Assembly: GCA_009840305.1 (NCBI GenBank)
Contig: VXNY01000029.1
Span: 1-64,000, forward strand
Source: Gammaproteobacteria bacterium
Lineage (GTDB): Bacteria > Pseudomonadota > Gammaproteobacteria > Pseudomonadales > Azotimanducaceae
DNA: 64,000 bases
Direction of reading: 5' to 3'
Positions 24,451 through 33,348 of this stretch are shown one piece after another (positions within the stretch are counted from its first letter, which is position 1; the number at the start of each line of letters is the position of its first letter). The notes under the pieces are model-generated. The model made no database searches. It was not told the DNA's origin and worked only from the letters and a program-made list of their open reading frames with translations. A program made the position numbers and the translations under genes.

Positions 24451-25051
24451 AATCCTGTTGTGTATAGTCTGGTTCTTCCTGTAGTTCGTCTGAACGCCCT
24501 TGAGGCGAAAATCCCTTCAGATAGTTGATCATAGCTAGTGCAATTCCGATAACAAAAAAAGAACCGACCGGTTGAGTTGCAAACGACGTCAATAAACCAA
24601 GCATCTGCCGTATACCACCTAGCACAATGAGTACGAGCGAAAATCCTAAAGCAGTACCGATTGCAGTCACCAACGACGTTTTCACGTCTTTCTTCGATGC
24701 TACAGACTCGACATGACCAAGAATCATACAGTTGGTTACGATGATTTGTACGAAAAGGGCGATTTGCTGATACACATCCCACGCATAAGCTTGCATGATC
24801 ATGTGTGCGATCGTCGTGAATGTTGCAATAACTAGAACAAAGCAGGGCAACCTGATGTTTTCTGGAATTCCCTTCCTGAACAGTGAGATCAAACAGGAAG
24901 AGGACACCAAAACAAACGTGCTCGCGACGGCTAAACCCACAGCATTCTTAACGTTATAGCTAACTGCGAGTAGTGGGCAAAGACCTAACAGTTGCGTCGT
25001 AGCAACGTTTCGAGTCCACAGACCATCGATAAGTCTCTGAGTAAGCGTCAC
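24431..25051 (-). CDS. rsxE: electron transport complex subunit RsxE
   Basis: An integral membrane protein with six predicted spans, one of the two related Rnf/Rsx membrane subunits (NqrD-like). LLGLCPLLAVSYNVKNAVGLA at the N-terminus and IVTNCMILGHVESVAS in the middle carry the conserved cysteines thought to hold an iron centre in the membrane. The 206-residue length is slightly below the E. coli protein. It overlaps rsxG by 4 bp. It is the last rsx gene of a continuous six-gene operon in canonical ABCDGE order. Confidence 0.95.
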   Translation of the reverse strand: MTLTQRLIDGLWTRNVATTQLLGLCPLLAVSYNVKNAVGLAVASTFVLVSSSCLISLFRKGIPENIRLPCFVLVIATFTTIAHMIMQAYAWDVYQQIALFVQIIVTNCMILGHVESVASKKDVKTSLVTAIGTALGFSLVLIVLGGIRQMLGLLTSFATQPVGSFFVIGIALAMINYLKGFSPQGRSDELQEEPDYTQQDYERVAQ

Positions 25052-25491
25052 GGCTTACTGTCCTCGCGTCCGCGTAATGAGTCTTTAACAGCACGAATTA
25101 CAGCACTGGTGGTAATCGTCGCGCCAGTCACTGCATCAACTTCATGTACTGATTGCTTTTCGAATTGACCGATCCAGTCATTAGGTTTCAATACCTCAGA
25201 AAATCCGGGTGTTTCTCCATGACTGAGAACGCGAACACCCAGTATTTCCTCGCCTCGAAACGCAACCACAATTTTCATGGTACCTCCGTATCCTCTAATC
25301 TCGGTGTTTACTAACTCAATACCCTGGTCGCGGAGAATCTCTGGATCTGTTGAATCCACTAAACCTGCGAGTATTTGTTTCTCAGCATCGCTTTGGTTTT
25401 GTTCAATTCGGTCTGCGGTGAATTGTTGCAACAACGCAAGCAAACAGCCTGCGACAAGTGCTAGTAGTGTGAGCGTGGCGATCGCCTTCAT
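25048..25491 (-). CDS. rsxG: electron transport complex subunit RsxG, short form
   Basis: The N-terminal span (about residues 4-22) anchors a periplasmic FMN-binding domain. DAVTGATITTSAVIRAV contains the S/T-G-A-T-x-T site at which ApbE attaches FMN by a phosphoester bond to threonine. At 147 residues it is clearly shorter than E. coli RsxG (about 206), lacking sequence between the anchor and the GETPGF motif. It overlaps rsxD and rsxE by 4 bp each. A matching apbE gene is at 53341-54390. Confidence 0.92.
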   Translation of the reverse strand: MKAIATLTLLALVAGCLLALLQQFTADRIEQNQSDAEKQILAGLVDSTDPEILRDQGIELVNTEIRGYGGTMKIVVAFRGEEILGVRVLSHGETPGFSEVLKPNDWIGQFEKQSVHEVDAVTGATITTSAVIRAVKDSLRGREDSKP

Positions 25492-26381
25492 TTGTCTAAG
25501 GCTACTTTTTTTGGTTCCAGGAGAGGTAAAAACGCATTCGCCAGCAGGATTGCAAACGCGAATCCATCAGCCCAAGTGCCGAAACATCGAATAAAAAATG
25601 CGACGCTTCCAACAAAAAAACCGTACATTATTTGGGGTAATTTTGTCGAAGGCGAGGTGACTGGATCCGTCGCGATAAAGAAAGCCGTTAGCATTGTTCC
25701 TCCCGCAAATAGATGAAACCAAGGAGAACCAAAGCTATGCATTGCATCGCCAAGGGGGAAAAAAACAAGTGCGGGAACTGCGATTCCGAGGAGCACGCTC
25801 AGTGGGATTAACCAAGGCACGATTCGGAGTAATACAAGATAGAGCCCGCCGACCAAGAACGCCAAATTCATCCATTCAAAATGTTTCGAACCGACTAAAC
25901 CAAACGCAGGATGATTGACGAGTTGGTCGAGTGATTCCCTCTCATGATGTTTCAAAACATCTAATGCCGTAGCGCCGGTCAATCCATCGAGATAAACTAG
26001 CTGCATTGGAAAAGCGATTAGGACCAGAGCATATCCCACCATTGCTGGGTTAAAGAGGTTCTTACCAAGACCTCCGAATAACAGTTTGCCCAGCGTGATT
26101 GCACTCACTGACGCGACAATCGGTACCCAGATTGCGACACTGGGAGGTAGACACAACCCAATTAACATACCCGTGACCACTGCACTCCCGTCGCGTAATG
26201 TCAGAACTGACCTGGTACCAATCGCTTCAGTGGCAACTGCCACAAGAATCGAGATTAACACCACTAAAAGCATTTTGGGACCTAAGAACCAAGCGCTGAC
26301 TCCTAGACCCGGGAGCAGTGCAATCACTACGTGGACCATGATCCCTGTAGTTTGGAATTTAGGGCGGTCGGTTACTGCCAC
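25488..26381 (-). CDS. rsxD: electron transport complex subunit RsxD
   Basis: A multi-span NqrB/RnfD-family membrane protein. GGLGKNLFNPAMVGYAL and LDGLTGATALDV are characteristic; the Thr of the SGAT-like TGAT is the likely covalent FMN site. FFIATDPVTSPSTK near residue 240 is the other conserved family segment. At 297 residues it is a compact form, about 50 shorter than E. coli RsxD. It overlaps rsxC by 10 bp upstream and rsxG by 4 bp downstream. Confidence 0.95.
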   Translation of the reverse strand: MAVTDRPKFQTTGIMVHVVIALLPGLGVSAWFLGPKMLLVVLISILVAVATEAIGTRSVLTLRDGSAVVTGMLIGLCLPPSVAIWVPIVASVSAITLGKLLFGGLGKNLFNPAMVGYALVLIAFPMQLVYLDGLTGATALDVLKHHERESLDQLVNHPAFGLVGSKHFEWMNLAFLVGGLYLVLLRIVPWLIPLSVLLGIAVPALVFFPLGDAMHSFGSPWFHLFAGGTMLTAFFIATDPVTSPSTKLPQIMYGFFVGSVAFFIRCFGTWADGFAFAILLANAFLPLLEPKKVALDK

Positions 26382-27448
26382 TTGTGTTGTTGTTGCATTC
26401 GTTCGGAGCGTTTGGCATCGGAACTCATGGCATCTGAGCGCAACCGTTGCTCGCGCGCATCGAAGCGTATTCGAGCCTGTGTTGCTCTCGATATTCGCTC
26501 CCGTTCAGTGTCATTTCGCTGGCGTAATGCTCGTACGTGATCGAGGAGATGAATGTTGCTTGGACAAGCTATAACGCATGCTCCACAGTCGTTGCAACGG
26601 TTCAACGCGTCCTGCACGTCCAAATTCGGCTTTAGTTGTTCGGCCAACACAAACAGCGACTCTACCGGTAGTTCGCGTGGACACGCTTCGTCACACCAAC
26701 CGCAATGGATACACGGTAGTGCCCGCACAGATTTGTCGTTGGAAATAGCGTTTACCTTGGCGGTTAATACTTCGTTCGCTCGGGGTCGTTTTCCAGTCGC
26801 ATAACAGCCGACACGAATGGGATCACGTGATTCCAAAATCTCTTCAACGGGTGTACCGATATCGATCCAACGAGTTTCGTCGTTGACCGTTACCAATCGC
26901 TTAGTCAAAGGCTTGCCCGCAATTGCTTCCGCAATCGCAAACAGGGTGTGCACGTTTAAGACTAGACATCCATCAAATGCAGGAAAACTGTTGTCTTTTA
27001 CTACATGACCTGTAAGAATTTGAATGAGTTCTCGTTCGGCACCGTTTTGAAATGTTGGTTTCAGGTATCGCACAGTTTCGTTGTCGATTAAAAGGCTTTG
27101 TGCATCCTGAACGGTTCTTTCGTGGGCTATCGCGACAAAACTCTGTACTGCCGAAAGAATTTTTGCAACTATCCTCAAGCCGGTGAGTACATCATCCAAG
27201 TGTCGTTCTAACAATACTTTGTCTGCATTTACGCCGGGATCGGTTTCCATGCCATTCGCGATAACGAAGTTAGGAGGGTGTTTTTGAGCAAGTGCGATTT
27301 TTTCGGCGGTGGGAAAGCCCGCGCCTCCCATGCCGACAATTTTTGCTTCAGCGATGCGCTCCAGGAGGGTGTCTGGGGTCGCTTGTTCCCAATTTATTGG
27401 TGTAAAACTAGGGTTCAGAGAAGGCATGACTTCGGATCCGATCGACAT
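26372..27448 (-). CDS. rsxC: electron transport complex subunit RsxC, compact form
   Basis: This is the peripheral Fe-S and NADH-facing subunit. GMGGAGFPTAEKI begins the nucleotide/FMN-binding fold, an SLBB-like region follows, and two [4Fe-4S] motifs are at the end: CIHCGWCDEACP and CNDCGACVIACP. At 358 residues it lacks both the long N-terminal barrel extension and the Ala/Lys-rich repeats that make E. coli RsxC about twice this size. The C-terminal tail is Arg/Gln-rich. Two ATGs are possible, 27448 (overlapping rsxB by 41 bp) and 27427; the conserved region starts later, so either may be right. Confidence 0.93.
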   Translation of the reverse strand: MSIGSEVMPSLNPSFTPINWEQATPDTLLERIAEAKIVGMGGAGFPTAEKIALAQKHPPNFVIANGMETDPGVNADKVLLERHLDDVLTGLRIVAKILSAVQSFVAIAHERTVQDAQSLLIDNETVRYLKPTFQNGAERELIQILTGHVVKDNSFPAFDGCLVLNVHTLFAIAEAIAGKPLTKRLVTVNDETRWIDIGTPVEEILESRDPIRVGCYATGKRPRANEVLTAKVNAISNDKSVRALPCIHCGWCDEACPRELPVESLFVLAEQLKPNLDVQDALNRCNDCGACVIACPSNIHLLDHVRALRQRNDTERERISRATQARIRFDAREQRLRSDAMSSDAKRSERMQQQHKWQ

Positions 27449-27947
27449 CGTTTGATTGGACTAGATCGATACAGTCTACTGGACATGGAGGTATACAGAG
27501 TTCGCATCCAGTGCAGTGCAGTTCAAGCACAGTGTGAAGATAGTTGGGAGCACCAACAATTGCATCCACAGGACACGCAGCAACACAGAGTCCACAACCG
27601 ATGCACTCGGATTCTCGAATACGAGCGATGGGAGGGTGTGGGTCGCTTTGAAACTCGTCCTCAATTGAACGGTTTAGGAGCGTACTGAGGGTACTTTGAG
27701 TTGTTACGCCGCCGGGTTTACACAGACTGATGCTTTCACCTTGTGCAACAGCTTCGGCATAGGGTAAACAACCAGGATATCCGCACTGAGCACACTGTGT
27801 TTGCGGTAGTAACTCGTTGATTCTGGTAATTAGATTGTCAGGTCTTTGTTTACTTCGCAACACACGCTCAGTTAAGACTACCGAGCAAGCGAGTAAAAAC
27901 GCACTAGAACTGAGCACTAGTGTCGGTATGAGGATTGGCGCGATCAC
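27408..27947 (-). CDS. rsxB: electron transport complex subunit RsxB
   Basis: A 179-residue ferredoxin-type subunit. An N-terminal membrane helix (about residues 4-24) is followed by a four-cysteine cluster motif (LPQTQCAQCGYPGCLPYAEA) and two ferredoxin motifs, CIGCGLCVAACPVDAI and CTGCELCIPPCPVDCI. It passes electrons between RsxC and the membrane subunits. The ATG overlaps the rsxA stop by 4 bp. Confidence 0.96.
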   Translation of the reverse strand: MIAPILIPTLVLSSSAFLLACSVVLTERVLRSKQRPDNLITRINELLPQTQCAQCGYPGCLPYAEAVAQGESISLCKPGGVTTQSTLSTLLNRSIEDEFQSDPHPPIARIRESECIGCGLCVAACPVDAIVGAPNYLHTVLELHCTGCELCIPPCPVDCIDLVQSNDVDRIRSHAFSEP

Positions 27948-28513
27948 ATCATGCCTTTGAATCCGAGAAAACCTAGAGCTAACATGCCAACCGTTATAAA
28001 CGCAATGGGAGCTCCTCGGAACGCTTTCGGAACACTTTGTTCGTCCAATCGAGCACGTAATCCAGAAAAGAGAACCAACACTACCGTGAAGCCAATAGCG
28101 GATCCGATCCCGATAGCTAGGGATTGAATTAGAGACAAATCCGCGACAGTTAGCACTACACCAAGAATCGCACAGTTACTGGTAATCAATGGTAGGTAGA
28201 TGCCCAGCATTTGATGCAGTAGCTTACTGGTGTATTTGATGTATCGTTCGGTCAGTTGGACTACGCTTGCAATAACAGTGATGAATAGAACGAGTCTAAG
28301 AAATTCAATGTTATAAGGTATTAACAAGAAATTGTTAAGAATATTTGTTAATATCGTAGAGATCGTTATTACGAACGTCGTCGCAATACCCATCGGTAGT
28401 GCGGTGGCGAGTCGATTCGAGACGCCCATGAAGGGACACAAGCCAAGAAGTTGGACAAGAACGAAATTATTGACGAGGGCAGCGCCCCCTAGGATTGTTA
28501 CGAGGTCAAACAA
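27944..28513 (-). CDS. rsxA: electron transport complex subunit RsxA
   Basis: First gene of the rsx operon, 189 residues with six predicted spans, homologous to NqrE. NNFVLVQLLGLCPFMGVSN and ITSNCAILGV carry the conserved cysteines. With RsxE it forms the inverted-topology membrane pair. The complex couples electron transfer between NADH/ferredoxin and an ion gradient, or, as Rsx in E. coli, keeps SoxR reduced. The start lies 12 bp after the stop of metG, so the operon may be read from the metG promoter. Confidence 0.96.
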   Translation of the reverse strand: MFDLVTILGGAALVNNFVLVQLLGLCPFMGVSNRLATALPMGIATTFVITISTILTNILNNFLLIPYNIEFLRLVLFITVIASVVQLTERYIKYTSKLLHQMLGIYLPLITSNCAILGVVLTVADLSLIQSLAIGIGSAIGFTVVLVLFSGLRARLDEQSVPKAFRGAPIAFITVGMLALGFLGFKGMM

Positions 28514-28524
28514 GAGTTATGTGG

Positions 28525-30522
28525 TTAACTAACTTCCATACCAGTGACCGCACCCTCGTCTGGAGACAAGAGGAAGATGTCTTTATCGCCCGGGCCGGCG
28601 GCTAGCACCATACCTTCGGAAATGCCAAAACGCATTTTGCGAGGCTTCAAATTCGCTACGACGACGACAAATCGACCGATCAGATCAGCGGGCTCGTATG
28701 CAGAACGAATACCTGCAAACACCGTCCGACTCTCCGTTCCTACCTTAAGCTCTAGCTTGAGCAGTTTGTCAGCTCCTTCTACAACGCTGGCATTTTCAAT
28801 CTGTGCTACTCTGAGATCAACTTTCTGAAACTCGGCCAATTCGATTGTCTCAGAATTGCGTTGTTTATTGTCTGAGTCGTCCGTGCTTGGATCTCTTGAC
28901 GCGTTAATAATCTTGTCGATCTGCTTTATGTCAATGCGGGACATCAATCGTTTGAATGGAGTTAACTGATGCCCAAGCAATGGTTGCTTTGCATCAATCC
29001 ACTTGAGTTCACCCACATTGAGATACTGCTCGCTACGAGATACGAGTCCAGGTATGATCGGTTTCAAATAAACGCATAAAGTGCGAAATAGATTGATGGC
29101 CATGGTACAAACAGCTTGTACTTCTTGTTCTCGGCCGGAAGTCTTTGCGAGTTCCCATGGCGGGTTATTTGCGATATATTGATTCGCACGATCCGCTAGA
29201 GTCATGACTTCCCGTACTACTTTACTAGTCTCGCCTTCTTCGTAGAGGTCTTCAATCAATTGCTGTTTTGCGGCAAACTCTTCATACAGCTCTGGTAACA
29301 CTAGCTCGGTCGAGAGTATTGAATCGAAGTGTCTTTGTAAGAAATTTGCGCACCGAGACGGGATATTGACAAATTTCCCAATTAAATCTGAATTTACTCG
29401 ACTCACGAAGTCCTCAAAGCTGACGTCTATGTCCGCCATTGAAGCGTTCAATCGAGCACCATAGTAGTAGCGTAGCGTATCTGGATCTAAGACTTCGCGA
29501 AAAGTCGAAGCATTAATGAACGTTCCGCGAGACTTCGACATTTTTTCCCCGTTCACAGTAATCATACCATGAACTCGAACTGACGTGGGAGTACGATATC
29601 CAGCGCAATGGAGTACGGCAGGCCAAAACAGAGCGTGAAAGTTTACGATGTCTTTACCAATGAAATGATGAACTTCCGCTTGGCTGTCTTTGTTCCAAAA
29701 ATCATCGAAATTTATACCAGCTCGGTCACACCAGTTTTGGAAACTAGCCATATATCCCATGGGCGCGTCTAGCCACACGTAAAAGTATTTGTCGTCAGTG
29801 TCAGGTATGCGAAAGCCGAAGTAGGGCGCATCGCGACTGATGTCCCAAGCTTTCATTCCTCCGTCCAGCCACTCCTTAAGTTTATTGGTGATTTCGGGTC
29901 GTACGGTACCGCTTTCTGTCCACGAACGTAAGAAGTCTTCAAACTTGGGAAGGTTGAAGAAGTAGTGAGTTGACGATCGCAAGACGGGGGTTGCATTTGT
30001 GTGCGCCGAGCGTGGATTCTTCAGTTCGGTGGCCGCGTAAGTTGCCCCGCAATTATCACAGTTATCCCCAGGTTGGTCTTCTGCCCCACATCGAGGACAG
30101 GTCCCTCTAACATACCGATCTGCTAGAAACAACGCTTTCGTTGGGTCATATAGTTGTTCTACCGTAGCCGTATAAATCGCATCGTTAGCTTTAAGCTTTG
30201 TGTAGATTTCGCGGGCGAAATGCTCGTTCTCCGGTGAGTGAGTGGTGTAGTAGTTGTCGTGGCCGATCGCGAACGCATCGAAATCCTCGATGTGTTGTTG
30301 ACGGAGCTCTTCAACCCACACTTCTGGTGTGACTCCAGCTTCTTCCGCACCAATCATGGTCGCAGTACCGTGAGTGTCTTCAGCGCAGATAAAGTAACAT
30401 TCGTTTCCTCGGAGCTTTTGAAAGCGCACCCAAATGTCCGTTTGGATGTGCTCGAGCAAGTGACCTAGGTGGATCGCACCGTTTGAGTACGGTAGTGCTG
30501 CGGTGACCAGTATTCGTCTCAT
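28525..30522 (-). CDS. metG: methionyl-tRNA synthetase
   Basis: This 665-residue class I synthetase charges tRNA-Met. The HIGH motif reads HLGH (residues 18-21) after AALPYSNGA. The zinc knuckle is CPRCGAEDQPGDNCDNCG, and KMSKSRGTF is the second signature. An anticodon-binding helical domain follows. The C-terminal ~100 residues from EFQKVDLRVAQIENASV form the EMAP/Trbp111-like tRNA-binding dimerisation domain. It is divergent from mrp with 103 bp between starts and sits just upstream of rsxA. Confidence 0.97.
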   Translation of the reverse strand: MRRILVTAALPYSNGAIHLGHLLEHIQTDIWVRFQKLRGNECYFICAEDTHGTATMIGAEEAGVTPEVWVEELRQQHIEDFDAFAIGHDNYYTTHSPENEHFAREIYTKLKANDAIYTATVEQLYDPTKALFLADRYVRGTCPRCGAEDQPGDNCDNCGATYAATELKNPRSAHTNATPVLRSSTHYFFNLPKFEDFLRSWTESGTVRPEITNKLKEWLDGGMKAWDISRDAPYFGFRIPDTDDKYFYVWLDAPMGYMASFQNWCDRAGINFDDFWNKDSQAEVHHFIGKDIVNFHALFWPAVLHCAGYRTPTSVRVHGMITVNGEKMSKSRGTFINASTFREVLDPDTLRYYYGARLNASMADIDVSFEDFVSRVNSDLIGKFVNIPSRCANFLQRHFDSILSTELVLPELYEEFAAKQQLIEDLYEEGETSKVVREVMTLADRANQYIANNPPWELAKTSGREQEVQAVCTMAINLFRTLCVYLKPIIPGLVSRSEQYLNVGELKWIDAKQPLLGHQLTPFKRLMSRIDIKQIDKIINASRDPSTDDSDNKQRNSETIELAEFQKVDLRVAQIENASVVEGADKLLKLELKVGTESRTVFAGIRSAYEPADLIGRFVVVVANLKPRKMRFGISEGMVLAAGPGDKDIFLLSPDEGAVTGMEVS

Positions 30523-30625
30523 AACGAGCTTAGAAGCCTTGGAAGTGATAGTTGATTAAGGAAGTAAATCTTGGCACAGGGTTCCAATCTTACAATAGAA
30601 TCTGCGCCCAACTAATAAATTTTGC

Positions 30626-31660
30626 ATGACCCAAACGATTTCAAACTTTCTAGACCCCATTCTTGATAAGACTTGGGGAGAGTTGCCTACCGCGATCATG
30701 TCGAAGTCGATTGACAACAAGACATATATTCGTGCTGAACTGGGTTATCCTGTGGCGGGGATCGAGAAGAAACTTCGCAAGTCTCTTGCTACTTGGCTCG
30801 ACGATCTTGAATTAAACTTAGAGTTGGAATTTCGCTCCCCGAGAACGTGCAAATTACCTGGAACGAGAAACGTAGTTGCGGTCGCGTCCGGGAAAGGCGG
30901 TGTCGGCAAATCTACCATTGCAGTAAACCTAGCACTTGGACTTGAGCGAGCAGGCAGTAAGGTAGGACTTCTTGATGCGGATATTTACGGCCCTAGCCAG
31001 GGAGTGATGTTGGGAATTGAACCTGACCGTCGACCCAAAGTACGAGACGAGAAGTATTTCGAGCCAATCAAGGTTTCTGGTATTGAAGTAATGTCGATGA
31101 GCATGTTGGTGTCAGATAAAACACCGATGGTGTGGCGCGGACCGATGGCATCAGGCGCATTACAACAGATGCTGACGCAAACTCTGTGGAACGACTTAGA
31201 CTATCTGATAGTCGATATGCCGCCGGGTACTGGAGATATTCAACTGACGCTCTCTCAGCAGGTCGCTTTGGCCGGGGCGGTTATTGTGACCACGCCACAA
31301 GATATCGCGCTCTCTGACGCACGGAAAGGAATTGAAATGTTTACTAAGGTGAATGTACCCATTCTTGGAGTCATCGAAAATATGAGCTATTTCGTTTGCG
31401 ACCAGTGTGGGAAATCCCACGCAATTTTTGCGACAGAAGGGGGTAGTCGAGTCGCAGAGGAATATGGGACGAAATTACTCGGTCAATTTCCTCTCGATTC
31501 TCAGTTACGTGAATACATGGACAATGGTGAGCCGCCTGTTGCTGTCGATCCCGCTAGTACGATTACCGAGTCATTCATCGACTGTGCGCGTGCGGTTGCA
31601 GCACAACTCTGGGTGCACGGGCTACACACAGCACCCCCACCAACTATAAAGATGACTTAG
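30626..31660 (+). CDS. apbC: Mrp/ApbC/NBP35-family Fe-S cluster carrier ATPase
   Basis: A 344-residue P-loop protein with the deviant Walker A motif [10 protein letters not shown] (residues 88-97), VDMPPGTGD as Walker B, and a CxxC (YFVCDQCG) that bridges a [4Fe-4S] cluster in the dimer. The N-terminal ~75 residues resemble a shortened and diverged MIP18-like domain. The family loads clusters onto apoproteins in the cytosol. metG and mrp are also divergent neighbours in E. coli. dcd begins 2 bp after the stop. Confidence 0.95.
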   Translation: MTQTISNFLDPILDKTWGELPTAIMSKSIDNKTYIRAELGYPVAGIEKKLRKSLATWLDDLELNLELEFRSPRTCKLPGTRNVVAVASGKGGVGKSTIAVNLALGLERAGSKVGLLDADIYGPSQGVMLGIEPDRRPKVRDEKYFEPIKVSGIEVMSMSMLVSDKTPMVWRGPMASGALQQMLTQTLWNDLDYLIVDMPPGTGDIQLTLSQQVALAGAVIVTTPQDIALSDARKGIEMFTKVNVPILGVIENMSYFVCDQCGKSHAIFATEGGSRVAEEYGTKLLGQFPLDSQLREYMDNGEPPVAVDPASTITESFIDCARAVAAQLWVHGLHTAPPPTIKMT

Positions 31661-31662
31661 AA

Positions 31663-32229
31663 ATGACCATTAAAGCTGACAGTTGGATCCGACGCATGGC
31701 TAAAGAACGTGGCATGATCGATCCCTATGAACCGAACCAAGTCCGTACTATCGGGAACAATAGAGTGGTGTCGTGGGGGACTTCGTCGTACGGTTACGAC
31801 GTACGCTGTGCTCCTCAATTCAAAGTGTTTACCAACATTTTTTCGGCAACTGTAGACCCCAAAGAGTTTGATGAAAGAAGCTTCGTACCTACCGAGGGCG
31901 AGACTTGTGTCATTCCTCCAAACTCTTTCGTCCTCGCCAGTACCATAGAGTATTTTCGGATTCCTCGCGACGTGCTGACAATCTGCGTCGGCAAGTCGAC
32001 CTATGCACGCTGTGGCATCATAGTAAACGTAACGCCGTTAGAACCTGAGTGGGAAGGGCATGTTACTCTTGAGTTTTCAAATACAACTAATCTTCCAGCA
32101 AAAATTTATGCGAACGAAGGTGTCGCCCAAATGCTCTTTTTCCAAGCGGACGAGCCATGTGAAATGTCCTACAAGGACCGGAACGGTAAATATCAGGGTC
32201 AGGTCGGAGTCACTTTACCGAAGTTGTAG
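31663..32229 (+). CDS. dcd: dCTP deaminase
   Basis: A 188-residue homotrimeric enzyme of the dUTPase fold that deaminates dCTP to dUTP for dTTP synthesis. [10 protein letters not shown] and [17 protein letters not shown] (catalytic Glu) are the key motifs, and [12 protein letters not shown] near the start is typical. It directly follows mrp, the same order as in many gammaproteobacteria. Its TAG stop lies inside a hairpin shared with the stop of the convergent purM gene. Confidence 0.97.
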   Translation: MTIKADSWIRRMAKERGMIDPYEPNQVRTIGNNRVVSWGTSSYGYDVRCAPQFKVFTNIFSATVDPKEFDERSFVPTEGETCVIPPNSFVLASTIEYFRIPRDVLTICVGKSTYARCGIIVNVTPLEPEWEGHVTLEFSNTTNLPAKIYANEGVAQMLFFQADEPCEMSYKDRNGKYQGQVGVTLPKL

Positions 32230-32247
32230 CCCTAGGGCGGGGGCTAC
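32226..32247. terminator. hairpin covering both convergent stops of dcd and purM
   Basis: GTAGCCC (32226-32232) and GGGCTAC (32241-32247) form a perfect 7-bp stem around an 8-nt loop. The dcd TAG is in the left arm and the purM stop (CTA on the plus strand) in the right arm. Being symmetrical, it could stop transcripts from both sides, though there is no long T tract. Confidence 0.5.
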
Positions 32248-33254
32248 TCTCTAGTCAGAATTATCGAATCTGAACGTGGTTTGGCATCGCTGGCGACGAC
32301 TCGACCGATCTGGTAGACTCGTTCTCCACCTCCCTCCAATTTAGATTTCACCGGAGCTGAATCTTCCGCTCGAGTTGCGATGACAAAACCAATACCACAG
32401 TTAAAAGTACGCAACATTTCAATGGGTTCAAGCTGTCCTTTCGCATTAATCCACTTGAAACTCTCGGGTTGTTCCCAAACATTTGGACTGAGTTCGATCG
32501 CGAGGTCCTTGGTGAGCATGCGAGGTGGATTTTCGATGAGACCACCACCTGTTATGTGAGCCATACCGGTGGCCGAATCCGCGATACTTAGTACCGCGGG
32601 ACCGTAAAGACGAGTAGGAGTCAGCATTTCTTCAAGAATCGAGTCGGGTGCTTTGTGTTCTCGCAACAAAGTGCGGATGAGCGAGTAACCATTTGAATGT
32701 GGTCCGTCGCTGGCAAGTCCAAGCAGAGTATCTCCAACTTGCACTGTCTTCCGAGCATCTAGTGTTTCTTTTTCGACGACGCCGACACAGAATCCAGCGA
32801 GGTCATAAATGTTTGGAGCATATAAGCCCGGTAGTTCTGCCGTCTCGCCGCCTGCCAGTGCGCAACCGACTCGCTTACACGCATCAGCAATACCCGCGAT
32901 AACTCTTTCAGCGATCGCAATATCCAGTTTTGCGGTTGCAAAGTAGTCTAGAAACAAAAGTGGTTCGGCTCCGTACACTAAGATGTCGTTAACGCACATT
33001 GCCACGAGATCTTGTCCGATCACTTCATGTCGATCATGTTCGATCGCTAGCTCCACCTTCGTTCCGACACCATCCGTGCCACAGACTAACACTGGCTGCT
33101 GATATTTTGTGGGAAGCGTCGCGAGAGCTGCAAATCCGCCTAGATCTGTCAAGATTTCCGGTCGATTGGTCTGCTTGATCGGTTCTTTGATGCGATTGAT
33201 TAAGCGGTTAGCTGCATCAATGTCGACCCCGCTCTGCTGATAAGTAATTCCCAT
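32244..33254 (-). CDS. purM: phosphoribosylformylglycinamidine cyclo-ligase (AIR synthetase)
   Basis: PurM converts FGAM to AIR in purine synthesis. GITYQQSGVDIDAAN is the normal N-terminus, so I place the start at ATG 33254 rather than an upstream in-frame ATG (33356) that would run into the divergent gene. VLVCGTDGVGTKVELA, MCVNDILVYGAEPLLFLDY, ALAGGETAELPG and MAHITGGGLIENPPRM are family landmarks. The result is 336 residues, close to the usual 345. purM is divergent from the DUF2066 gene, a common gammaproteobacterial arrangement. Confidence 0.97.
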   Translation of the reverse strand: MGITYQQSGVDIDAANRLINRIKEPIKQTNRPEILTDLGGFAALATLPTKYQQPVLVCGTDGVGTKVELAIEHDRHEVIGQDLVAMCVNDILVYGAEPLLFLDYFATAKLDIAIAERVIAGIADACKRVGCALAGGETAELPGLYAPNIYDLAGFCVGVVEKETLDARKTVQVGDTLLGLASDGPHSNGYSLIRTLLREHKAPDSILEEMLTPTRLYGPAVLSIADSATGMAHITGGGLIENPPRMLTKDLAIELSPNVWEQPESFKWINAKGQLEPIEMLRTFNCGIGFVIATRAEDSAPVKSKLEGGGERVYQIGRVVASDAKPRSDSIILTRE

Positions 33255-33348
33255 AACGCAAATTATCGGGATAAACAGCGCGTGGGTACCATATTTACCA
33301 ATATATGCATGAATTTCCGTACTCTTAGAGCCTCTCAGTTGACATAGA

